Translations under genes and position numbers: made by a program
Notes under the pieces: model-generated
The model's database searches: none
What the model was told of the DNA's origin: nothing
What the model saw: the letters and a program-made list of their open reading frames with translations, nothing else
Shown: piece after piece, positions 36,110-43,670 of the stretch
Layout: every line of letters starts with the position of its first letter
Position numbering within the stretch: the stretch's first letter is position 1
Source of the DNA: an uncultured Saprospiraceae bacterium
GTDB lineage: Bacteria; Bacteroidota; Bacteroidia; Chitinophagales; Saprospiraceae
DNA: 64,000 nt
Assembly (NCBI GenBank): GCA_937961455.1
Contig: CALGNN010000049.1
Location: 1 to 64,000, forward strand
Reading direction: 5' to 3'

Positions 36110-37762
36110 ATGATTTGTAAGAATCTCGTTCTCACCTTTTTATTGTTGACCAGTTTATTTCAAGGAATACAAAGTCAGACACCAACTAAACCTTGGGCAG
36201 TTGGTCTCGAACTTGGTAAGCAGGCTTACAATGGTGATCTTGGCAATGGTTTTTTTAGTTTCGAACAACCCCTTCACTTGACAGGTGGTTTGACAGTGAC
36301 TAGATATGTCAATTCTTGGTTGGATGTAAATCTTCATGGTAGCTATGGCAATCACGGATATTTTGAATGGATTAATGGTACAGGTAATAATGAGTTTTTA
36401 GGAACCTTGACACAGTTCAACTTGACAGGAAGAATTAAAATTTTGGATGGTCCTTTTTCTCCTTGGATTGCAGCAGGAGTCGGATATGGAATTGTAGGTG
36501 AAGAAAATGATCCTACAAGAGTAGTCCCTGAGTCCGCGCTTCATATTCCTTTAGGTATTGGAGCAAAGATTCGAATAGGTGATGCTGCTCAGGTTTATTG
36601 GCAATCGACATTGGGCTTGTTTCAAGCAGATGAGTATGATAAGTCTGTAGAAAATAACAATAATGATAATTTTTTGCATCATGCAGTTGGAGTGAGTTTT
36701 AATCTAGGTGCAACCATTGATACAGACAAAGATGGGGTCGCTGACAAAAATGATAAATGTCCATTGGTAGCTGGTTTATATCAATTTGATGGCTGTCCAG
36801 ATACGGATAATGATGGAATGCCAGACAAGGATGATAAATGTCCTTTACTGGCAGGACCACTTAGTTCGGAAGGTTGTCCTGATACAGATGGAGATGGTAT
36901 TGTAGATTCTAAAGATCGCTGTCCAACGGCCGCAGGTCCAATTGCTACTGACGGCTGTCCTGATAGTGATGCCGATGGAGTTCTTGATAAGGATGATAGA
37001 TGTCCTGACTTAGCAGGTCCTGCCGCGAGTTTTGGCTGTCCTGATACAGATGGAGATGGTGTATATGATAACTTAGATAAGTGTCCTAATGAAAAAGGTA
37101 TTTCATCTAATGATGGTTGCCCACAAAGCGATAGAGATGGTGATGGGGTTCCTGATAATATAGATCAGTGTCCAGATACTCCTGGGATTGCTGGGAATAG
37201 AGGTTGTCCTCGAATTGCTGATAGTGACAATGATGGTGTACCAGATGATAAGGATCGATGTCCTTCAGTAAGCGGATTAATTTCTAATGATGGATGTCCG
37301 GCTACTGATCCTGATAGTGATGGTGATGGAATCGTTGACCGCTTAGATAAATGTCCATTTGTTGCAGGTGTATCCAGTCGGTCAGGTTGTCCAGAATTAT
37401 CTGTCGAAACGAGACGGATATTTGAAGAAGCTCTTAGAGGTATTAATTTTGAATCGTCCAGAGCAACGATAAGATCTAATTCATATGGAATCTTAAATGA
37501 AGTAGTTGGAGTGATGGTTCGAAATCCAAATTACAACTTAGAAATCATTGGACATACAGATTCTCAAGGCGATGCCAGCACGAATCAAAAATTATCAGAA
37601 AACAGAGCGCAAGCTGTAAAAATGTATTTAGTCAATAAAGGTATTGAAGCATTTAGAATGACAGCTATAGGGTTCGGAGAATCTGTGCCAATTGCAGATA
37701 ATAATACTGCTGAAGGTAGAGCAACAAATAGAAGAGTAGAATTCAAAGTAAGATATAATTAA
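36110..37762 (+). CDS. OmpA-family outer membrane protein with TSP3 repeats
   Basis: The 550-residue protein has a signal peptide (ending QSQ, about residue 23), an N-terminal beta-barrel-like domain (about 25-200), eight calcium-binding thrombospondin type-3 repeats (about 203-427, each with D-x-D-x-D-G-x-x-D, then CP and GCP) and a C-terminal OmpA domain (about 435-550). The peptidoglycan-binding motif is IIGHTDSQGDASTNQKLSENRA followed by NRRVEFKV. It should link the outer membrane to the wall, with the repeats as a stiff Ca2+-dependent spacer. It is a single gene with a terminator. Confidence 0.92.
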   Translation: MICKNLVLTFLLLTSLFQGIQSQTPTKPWAVGLELGKQAYNGDLGNGFFSFEQPLHLTGGLTVTRYVNSWLDVNLHGSYGNHGYFEWINGTGNNEFLGTLTQFNLTGRIKILDGPFSPWIAAGVGYGIVGEENDPTRVVPESALHIPLGIGAKIRIGDAAQVYWQSTLGLFQADEYDKSVENNNNDNFLHHAVGVSFNLGATIDTDKDGVADKNDKCPLVAGLYQFDGCPDTDNDGMPDKDDKCPLLAGPLSSEGCPDTDGDGIVDSKDRCPTAAGPIATDGCPDSDADGVLDKDDRCPDLAGPAASFGCPDTDGDGVYDNLDKCPNEKGISSNDGCPQSDRDGDGVPDNIDQCPDTPGIAGNRGCPRIADSDNDGVPDDKDRCPSVSGLISNDGCPATDPDSDGDGIVDRLDKCPFVAGVSSRSGCPELSVETRRIFEEALRGINFESSRATIRSNSYGILNEVVGVMVRNPNYNLEIIGHTDSQGDASTNQKLSENRAQAVKMYLVNKGIEAFRMTAIGFGESVPIADNNTAEGRATNRRVEFKVRYN

Positions 37763-37792
37763 TACCAGAGATTAACTCAATCTCATGAACAG

Positions 37793-37828
37793 TGGTCGTA
37801 ATCCTTTTGATTGCGGCCATTTTTTATG
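37793..37828 (+). terminator. Terminator of the OmpA/TSP3 gene
   Basis: TGGTCGTAATC (37793-37803) pairs with GATTGCGGCCA (37809-37819) with G-T wobbles around a five-base loop, followed by a T6 run. It also faces the end of the minus-strand TRAP permease gene. Confidence 0.75.
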
Positions 37829-37832
37829 TGCC

Positions 37833-39176
37833 TTATATTAAGTATAAAATTTCAGGAAAGAAGAGTACTAAAGCCATCATGAGTAATTGGATAATAATGA
37901 ATGGAACAATTCCCCGATAGATGTCTGAGGTTTTAACATTTTCTGGCACGACGCCTTTTAGATAGAAAAGTGAAAAACCAAAAGGTGGTGTAAGGAATGA
38001 GGTCTGTAAATTCATTGCAATTAGAATTCCAACCCAGAGTAAATCCATATCATAGCTTGCAAAAATAGGAGCGACAACCGGGATGAAAATGAAAATGATT
38101 TCAATGAAATCAATAAAGAAGCCAGCAATAAACATGACAACTAAAACGATCGCTAAAAAAGCCATAGGACTTAAGTTTGCTGCTAAAATCATCTCAGCTA
38201 AATAATCATCTCCACCAAGTGTACGAAATATAAGGGTGAAGGTGGTGGCGCCTAGTAAAATTAGAAAGACCATAGAGCTCAACTGCATCGTCTGGCGCAT
38301 AACTTTTTTCAAAGTTTCTAAATTGAATTTCTTTTGAATTATGGTTAGAATAATAGCCCCCAAAGCACCAACTGCTGCAGCTTCTGTAGGAGAAGCAATT
38401 CCTCCAAAAATGCTTCCAAGTACAGCAAGAATTAGTAAAAGGGGAAGGAAAAAAGCTTTAAAAACTTTAACACCAAAACCAGCTCCTCTTAATGCGCTAA
38501 CTTCAGATGCTGGCATAGCTGGAGCAAATCCTGGCTTAAAAGCACTCATAATAAATATGTACAGGATGTAGGCACCAACTAACATTAAACCTGGCAATAA
38601 TGCTGCTTGAAAAAGTGAACCCACATCAACTTGAGAATTGCCTCTTGATGAACTGCTTATTTGTTCTGCAAGTAAAATGAGAACTATAGATGGAGGAATG
38701 ATTTGTCCTAAAGTCCCTGAAGCACAAATAACACCAGATGCAAGAGACTTGCTATAATTCCTTTTTAACATGGTGGGCATGCTGATCAGTCCCATAGTCA
38801 CTACAGTGGCACCAACTATTCCTGTGGAAGCAGCAAGCAAAGCACCAACGACAATAACCGAAATGGCAAGACCTCCCTTGAATTTGCCAAACAACAATGC
38901 CATGGTCTCTAAAAGTGATTCCGCTAAGCCAGACTTTTCAAGCATAATTCCCATAAATATGAATAGCGGAACTGCCATCAACATGGTATTATTTATCGTT
39001 CCCATAATCCGAGAAGGAAGCAGATTTAGTATTGAAAAATCAATGAGATCTGGACGGATCAACATAAGGATGAGGGCAAAAATAATGGAAACTCCACCCA
39101 AGGTAAATGCTACAGGGTAGCCTTTTAAAATAAAGATGAAAATCAATAAGAAAAGCAAGATGGCCAGTATCCCCAT
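37833..39176 (-). CDS. dctM: TRAP transporter large permease (DctM)
   Basis: The 447-residue protein has about twelve membrane helices and matches the DctM/TRAP-M subunit, which forms the Na+-coupled transport path for organic acids. Typical motifs include LFIFMGIMLEKSGLAE, GATVVTMGLISMPTML, SGTLGQIIPPSIVLILLAEQ and GGIASPTEAAAVGALGA. Its ATG overlaps the stop of the small permease gene by one base. No substrate-binding P subunit gene lies on either side. Confidence 0.93.
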   Translation of the reverse strand: MGILAILLFLLIFIFILKGYPVAFTLGGVSIIFALILMLIRPDLIDFSILNLLPSRIMGTINNTMLMAVPLFIFMGIMLEKSGLAESLLETMALLFGKFKGGLAISVIVVGALLAASTGIVGATVVTMGLISMPTMLKRNYSKSLASGVICASGTLGQIIPPSIVLILLAEQISSSSRGNSQVDVGSLFQAALLPGLMLVGAYILYIFIMSAFKPGFAPAMPASEVSALRGAGFGVKVFKAFFLPLLLILAVLGSIFGGIASPTEAAAVGALGAIILTIIQKKFNLETLKKVMRQTMQLSSMVFLILLGATTFTLIFRTLGGDDYLAEMILAANLSPMAFLAIVLVVMFIAGFFIDFIEIIFIFIPVVAPIFASYDMDLLWVGILIAMNLQTSFLTPPFGFSLFYLKGVVPENVKTSDIYRGIVPFIIIQLLMMALVLFFPEILYLI

Positions 39177-39724
39177 TACGATTCTTTTTCTTCAGTGCTT
39201 ATTTCTTTTATAGATTGTATGACGGAGGCAATGCCTTGCAAGAATAGAAATACAAAAGCGAAAAAGATGATAAACTTCAATAAGTATAAGGCAGGGAGTC
39301 CTCCTGCTTGAGGAGAAGATTCAGCTATTTTAAAAGAACGTAAGGCATATTTAAAACTTACAATCAAAATGACGATACACCATGGAATCAAAAACAACAA
39401 ACCTCCAATTAAATTACTTTTTGCTTTAGCTTTTTTTGACCAATTAGAATAAAATAAATCTACTCGTACATGCTGATCATGCTTAAATGTATAGCCGGCA
39501 CCTAATAAAATGCAAAGCGTGAAAAAGTAAACTTGTAATTCTATGACCCAAAGAAAGCTGATCTTAAAAAAGTATCGGGCACCTACGTCAAGACAAATAA
39601 TAATTATTAGGATGAGAACAGTCCATGAAAAAACATTGCCGATCCGCTCATTCAAATTATTGATAAAATTAGATAGGGAAAGGAGAAGTTTCAATGTGTA
39701 AAGTTTATGCACTAAAAAATGCAT
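39176..39724 (-). CDS. dctQ: TRAP transporter small permease (DctQ)
   Basis: The 182-residue protein has four membrane helices and the DctQ signature: RYFFKISFLWVIELQVYFF, then GAGYTFKHDQHVRVDLFY. It is the Q subunit that works with DctM. The first 30 residues form a slightly long N-terminus. It starts the two-gene unit. The substrate is unknown; relatives often import C4-dicarboxylates, sialic acid or other carboxylates. Confidence 0.88.
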   Translation of the reverse strand: MHFLVHKLYTLKLLLSLSNFINNLNERIGNVFSWTVLILIIIICLDVGARYFFKISFLWVIELQVYFFTLCILLGAGYTFKHDQHVRVDLFYSNWSKKAKAKSNLIGGLLFLIPWCIVILIVSFKYALRSFKIAESSPQAGGLPALYLLKFIIFFAFVFLFLQGIASVIQSIKEISTEEKES

Positions 39725-39908
39725 CTAGTTAGGTAAATAGATGCATTCTCATAGTATGTCAAAAATTAGTTTGACTGTAGTTAGTACCTTCAAGTTAGAA
39801 TATTTTTTTGAACAAAAAAAAATGTTTATCATCTATTTTAAATAGCTTGTCGATAAATTTTGAACTATTTCTAAAGCTTCTTTATTTTAAAAGAAATAAG
39901 AATAAGAT

Positions 39909-40523
39909 ATGTCAGAAGATAAAAATACAAACAACCCAGCTGCAGACTCAATCATACGAAATCACATGATATGGTCTATGGGTGCAGGATTCATTCCAGT
40001 TCCTATTGCTGATTTTTTTGCTGTCAGTGCCATTCAATTAGACATGATTCGTCAATTGTGTAAACTTTATGATGTTGATTTTAAAGAAACTGAAGGAAAA
40101 GCCGTTATTACTGCATTAACAGGTTCGGGGTTGGCTAGATTAGGAGCTAGAGCAGTTAAATTTATACCAGGTATTGGATCTGTCCTTGGAGGAGTCACAA
40201 TGGCTATTTTATCAGGAGCTTCATCCTACGCCTTAGGAGAGGTTTTCAAAAAGCACTTTGAGACAGGTGGAACATTTCTAGATTTTGATCCAGGTAGATT
40301 GAAAAAATTCTACAATGAGAAGTTTGAGAAAGGAAAGAAGGTTGCAGAAGATATTCAAAAAGAACAGAAAGAAACAAAGAAGGCTTTTCAAAAAATGAAA
40401 TCCAGTAAAGAGGATGATCCTATTGGAAAATTGAAAGAATTAGCCGAACTGAAAAAAGAAGGAATCATAACTGAGGAAGAATTTCAGAAAATGAAGGCCA
40501 AGCTTATTGGTGATGACGCCTAG
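39909..40523 (+). CDS. DUF697 protein with C-terminal SHOCT motif
   Basis: The 204-residue product has a DUF697-like region (about 15-120): HMIWSMGAGFIPVPIADFFA, then QLDMIRQLCKLYDV, and a Gly-rich helix region SVLGGVTMAILSGASSYALG that may insert in a membrane. A charged helical linker follows (about 140-180), and the end is a SHOCT motif (KLKELAELKKEGIITEEEF, about 175-204), a short oligomerisation module. In other proteins DUF697 is fused to a GTPase, but no GTPase motif is present here. Function is unknown; a membrane-associated role is likely. Confidence 0.8.
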   Translation: MSEDKNTNNPAADSIIRNHMIWSMGAGFIPVPIADFFAVSAIQLDMIRQLCKLYDVDFKETEGKAVITALTGSGLARLGARAVKFIPGIGSVLGGVTMAILSGASSYALGEVFKKHFETGGTFLDFDPGRLKKFYNEKFEKGKKVAEDIQKEQKETKKAFQKMKSSKEDDPIGKLKELAELKKEGIITEEEFQKMKAKLIGDDA

Positions 40524-40533
40524 CAAAAAACTT

Positions 40534-41547
40534 TTAAAACTTTAATCTAGGGTCGGGCGTAATATCTTGGGTAGCAAAATCGCTCTCTAAATATTTATAA
40601 TGCGCAGCAACTGCGATCATTGCAGCATTGTCAGTGCAATACTGAAAAGCTGGTACAAATCCTGTCCATTGATTCTTGGTGCACAATTCCAAAAAGCGTG
40701 TACGTAATTCAGAATTGGCGGAAACACCACCTGCAATGGCGATTTGATTTACATTTTCTTGCAAGGCTGCCTTTTCTAGTTTGAGAAGTAATATTTCTAC
40801 AATGGTATTTTGAACAGATGCACAAATGTCATTGATATGTTCTTTTACAAAATTGGGGTCTTTTTTAACGGACCTTTGAACAAAGTATAATATCGCTGTT
40901 TTCAATCCACTAAAACTGAAATCAAGTTTATCAATCTTGGGTATCGGAAATTCATAAATAGCCTTGCCTAATTTTGCCCTCTTATCGATTTGTGGTCCAG
41001 CTGGATAGGGAAGACCCAAGAGTTTTCCTGTCTTATCAAAGGCTTCTCCTGCAGCATCATCAATGGTTTGACCTAATAGCTCCATTGTGTAAGGACTAAT
41101 TACTTTAACTAATTGAGTATGACCACCTGAGACTGTTAGACAGATAAATGGAAATGATGGCTTAGGTTCTTCAGCAAAGTGAGCCAATATGTGCGCGTGC
41201 ATGTGATGAACTTCAATAATGGGTATGTCTAGTGCCAATGCCATGGCTTTAGCAAAGTTAACACCAACTAATAATGAGCCTAATAAGCCAGGGCCCCTCG
41301 TAAATGCAATAGCATTCAATTGCTTTTTAAGCACCTTTGCCTCTATCATAGCTTTATCAACTGCAATAGAAATGTGCTGTTGATGCACCCTGGAAGCAAG
41401 TTCAGGAACCACACCACCATAGGCAGCATGATCATCTTGTTTAACGATAATATTGCTTAATATTTCTCCATTTTTTATGATGGAAGCTGCTGTATCATCG
41501 CAAGAAGATTCGATGGCAAGCAAATAAATGTCATTTTTTTTCTTCAT
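40534..41547 (-). CDS. tsaD: tRNA threonylcarbamoyladenosine synthase subunit TsaD
   Basis: TsaD transfers threonylcarbamoyl from its AMP-activated form to A37 of tRNAs that read ANN codons. The 337-residue protein has the ASKHA-fold motifs: AIESSCDDTAASI at the start, the metal-binding HHMHAHILAH, TVSGGHTQLV and the late NAAMIAVAA. The ATG at 41547 is preferred; a GTG at 41559 would add four residues. It is convergent with the DUF697 gene and divergent from the pseudopilin-like gene. Confidence 0.96.
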   Translation of the reverse strand: MKKKNDIYLLAIESSCDDTAASIIKNGEILSNIIVKQDDHAAYGGVVPELASRVHQQHISIAVDKAMIEAKVLKKQLNAIAFTRGPGLLGSLLVGVNFAKAMALALDIPIIEVHHMHAHILAHFAEEPKPSFPFICLTVSGGHTQLVKVISPYTMELLGQTIDDAAGEAFDKTGKLLGLPYPAGPQIDKRAKLGKAIYEFPIPKIDKLDFSFSGLKTAILYFVQRSVKKDPNFVKEHINDICASVQNTIVEILLLKLEKAALQENVNQIAIAGGVSANSELRTRFLELCTKNQWTGFVPAFQYCTDNAAMIAVAAHYKYLESDFATQDITPDPRLKF

Positions 41548-41634
41548 GTCACACGCCACGAATTGTAATTCTACTATCTGATAATAAAAAAAAATAGTAT
41601 AATTGTATTCGTTGAAAATTTAGACAAATAAAGA

Positions 41635-42210
41635 ATGAAATTTTTAATTAATTTAATCTTGATGCTTTTAGTTTTATTTCTTGGGTTCGTATTGTATAAA
41701 TCCGTACAAGAACCCATCTCATTTAAAACTGAAAAAACGAAAAGAGATAAGTCTGTGCAAAGTCGTTTAATGCAAGTTAGGACCGCACAAGAGATGTTTA
41801 GAGGAATAACAGGTAAGTATGCACATAACTTTGATACCCTAAGTCAAGTGCTGAAAACTGAAGATTTTGCCAATGTCATTGTAATGGGAGATCCAGATGA
41901 TCCTACGGGTAAATCGGTTTTCTATGATACGATATTTGTGCCAGCTATTGATTCTGTAGCTACAATTGGTTTTAATATTGATTCATTAAGATACATTCCT
42001 TACAGTGGAGGTAAGACCTTTGATATTCAAGCAGATACATTGACTTATCAAAGTACGCTAGTGAATGTTATGGAAGTAAAGACTTTAGTATCCAACTACA
42101 TGGGTCCTTTTGCACATGTCAGATATAGTAAATATGATGATAAATATGATCCTGGCAATTACATGAAGATTGGAGACATGAGTAAGCCAAATACCTCTGG
42201 AAATTGGTAA
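41635..42210 (+). CDS. Single-pass, pseudopilin-like membrane protein
   Basis: The 191-residue protein has one N-terminal membrane helix (about 4-22) and then a basic helix (KTEKTKRDKSVQSRLMQVRT) leading into AQEMFRGITGKYAHNFDTLS. This layout, an N-terminal hydrophobic helix running into an amphipathic helix and then a globular domain with GKYxxxFDTL, resembles pseudopilins but lacks a leader peptidase site. It overlaps the DUF3822 gene by seven bases, so the pair is probably co-translated. Function is unknown. Confidence 0.7.
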   Translation: MKFLINLILMLLVLFLGFVLYKSVQEPISFKTEKTKRDKSVQSRLMQVRTAQEMFRGITGKYAHNFDTLSQVLKTEDFANVIVMGDPDDPTGKSVFYDTIFVPAIDSVATIGFNIDSLRYIPYSGGKTFDIQADTLTYQSTLVNVMEVKTLVSNYMGPFAHVRYSKYDDKYDPGNYMKIGDMSKPNTSGNW

Positions 42211-43037
42211 GAGAGCGCTTAAGTCTCACACATCCTCAATACGAAAAATTAACAAAATCATCAGACAAACTGTTTGCCCTAATTGGAGCAAACAGTTTTT
42301 TTTATTTGATCAGCTCTGAATCTGGGGCATATTTGTCTAGTGCTCATATTCATTTTACAAAATCTTCAATTTTGGCAGGTGAGACTGATTGGATGATTTC
42401 TAAAATGCTTGATTATGAGGATCGATTTTTTGATGAATTTGAAGAAGTCCACTTTGGTATGCTTAAAGCTCCTTTCACAGTGCTGCCTAGCCAACTAGGT
42501 AAAGCAGAAAAAAAATGGTTAGACTTTGCACTTCCCAAAGACAAAAACGAAAATTATTATGAAAATGAAATTGAGGGGCAAGAATCCTCCTTACATTTTG
42601 TGTTGCGTGATTCCTTTGTCGAAAATGCAGAAATGTATTTTTCTGAAATTTCCTATCACCATATTGTAGCATGCTTAATTAAGGAATTCAAAAAGTCTCA
42701 ACAAGACGGACTATTTTGTTTGTGGCGAGAACAGAGGCTCTATGTTATTTTGTTTGAAAAAGGCTTATGTAGTTTTCAAAATAATTTTACTGTTTTCAGT
42801 AATAAGGATTTACTATATTTTATAAATCTTGTTTTCTTGCAAAGAAATTTAGTGAAGGAGCGCACCAAAATATGGTTATCAGGTGGCATTGATTTAGAGG
42901 CCATGGAATTAGTCAAAAAGTATTTCCCTGTTGTAGGCCGTCCGGTAAATGATAGCTTTGAAGGAATATTCAAAAATAATGACATCAGTTATGCTGATGT
43001 AGTTGATTTAATTGCCTTAAGTACATGCGGATCATAG
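42204..43037 (+). CDS. DUF3822 family protein
   Basis: The 277-residue product resembles DUF3822, a Bacteroidota family commonly next to rsmD. Visible elements are FFYLISSESGAYLSSAHIHF, KAPFTVLPSQL (a TLVP-like strand seen in PilM/GspL-type ASKHA proteins) and a late KIWLSGGIDLEAMEL strand-turn. It has no signal peptide. The start is TTG at 42204, inside the end of the previous gene, because no ATG occurs in the first 70 codons. It overlaps rsmD by 13 bases. Function is unknown. Confidence 0.78.
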   Translation: MVRERLSLTHPQYEKLTKSSDKLFALIGANSFFYLISSESGAYLSSAHIHFTKSSILAGETDWMISKMLDYEDRFFDEFEEVHFGMLKAPFTVLPSQLGKAEKKWLDFALPKDKNENYYENEIEGQESSLHFVLRDSFVENAEMYFSEISYHHIVACLIKEFKKSQQDGLFCLWREQRLYVILFEKGLCSFQNNFTVFSNKDLLYFINLVFLQRNLVKERTKIWLSGGIDLEAMELVKKYFPVVGRPVNDSFEGIFKNNDISYADVVDLIALSTCGS

Positions 43038-43573
43038 GAGGAACATTTAAAGGAAGGAGATTTAATCCTCCAGCAAAAAATTGGCCGACTCGACCTACTA
43101 CAGATATTTCTAAAGAAGGGCTTTATAACATCCTGGCCAATAGTGTTGATTTTGCTTCTATTAGTTTTCTAGATTTATTTGGAGGGACGGGCAATCATTG
43201 TTACGAGTGCATCTCTCGTTCTTGCACAGATGCTACTTATGTTGATAAGCATGGTCCCTGTATAAAGTTTGTAGAGAAAACAGCAGAAACCTTAGAGATT
43301 ACTGAATATCTAAAAGTCATAAGGTCTGATGTATTTAAATTTTTAAGTAATAATAAACGTTCCTTCGATCTGATTTTTGCAGGCCCACCTTATGGTTTGA
43401 AAAACCTTGATGATATCCCGGATAAAGTTTTCTTATCTCCAGCTGTTCATGAACACACCATCTTAGTATTGGAACATAACCCTAATCATAATTTTGAAAA
43501 TCATATACATTTTCAAAAAATGAGAAATTATGGCCAAACCATTTTTAGTTTTTTTTCTTTGTCTTCTATATAG
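43025..43573 (+). CDS. rsmD: RsmD-like 16S rRNA methyltransferase with altered active site
   Basis: RsmD methylates N2 of G966 in 16S rRNA with SAM. The 182-residue protein has the family start MRIIGGTFKGRR, RPTTDISKEGLYNIL and the SAM loop FLDLFGGTGN (48-57). Two places are unusual: after the SAM loop it reads HCYECISRSC instead of a pattern like ISYEFASRG, and the catalytic [DN]PPY motif reads GPPY at 120-123 (GGC at 43382). Loss of the Asp would be expected to impair catalysis. The frame is otherwise intact and the gene overlaps DUF3822, so it is called a CDS, not a pseudogene. Confidence 0.85.
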   Translation: MRIIGGTFKGRRFNPPAKNWPTRPTTDISKEGLYNILANSVDFASISFLDLFGGTGNHCYECISRSCTDATYVDKHGPCIKFVEKTAETLEITEYLKVIRSDVFKFLSNNKRSFDLIFAGPPYGLKNLDDIPDKVFLSPAVHEHTILVLEHNPNHNFENHIHFQKMRNYGQTIFSFFSLSSI

Positions 43574-43632
43574 TTGATCTTGCCATGAGTCTTTGATCTT
43601 TTTGAGCGAAAATTCTATACTCCAAAATCAAG

Positions 43633-43660
43633 TTTCCAAATTAAAATAAGACTACCTTTG
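43633..43660 (+). promoter_or_regulatory. Candidate promoter of argS
   Basis: TACCTTTG at 43653-43660 fits the Bacteroidota -7 form TAnnTTTG and lies ten bases before the argS ATG. The best upstream element is TTTC at 43633, at a spacing shorter than usual, so only the -7 part is convincing. Confidence 0.4.
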
Positions 43661-43670
43661 CATACCTTTT

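Noticed and set aside
36718-37395. DNA-level repeats in the OmpA gene considered as a separate repeat element
   Set aside because: They encode the thrombospondin type-3 repeats of the protein and need no other explanation.
36722-37400. Ca2+-loop repeats considered as dockerin domains
   Set aside because: The spacing with CP and GCP between loops matches TSP3 repeats and not dockerins.
39909-40523. DUF697 protein considered as a GTPase
   Set aside because: No P-loop or NKxD motif is present.
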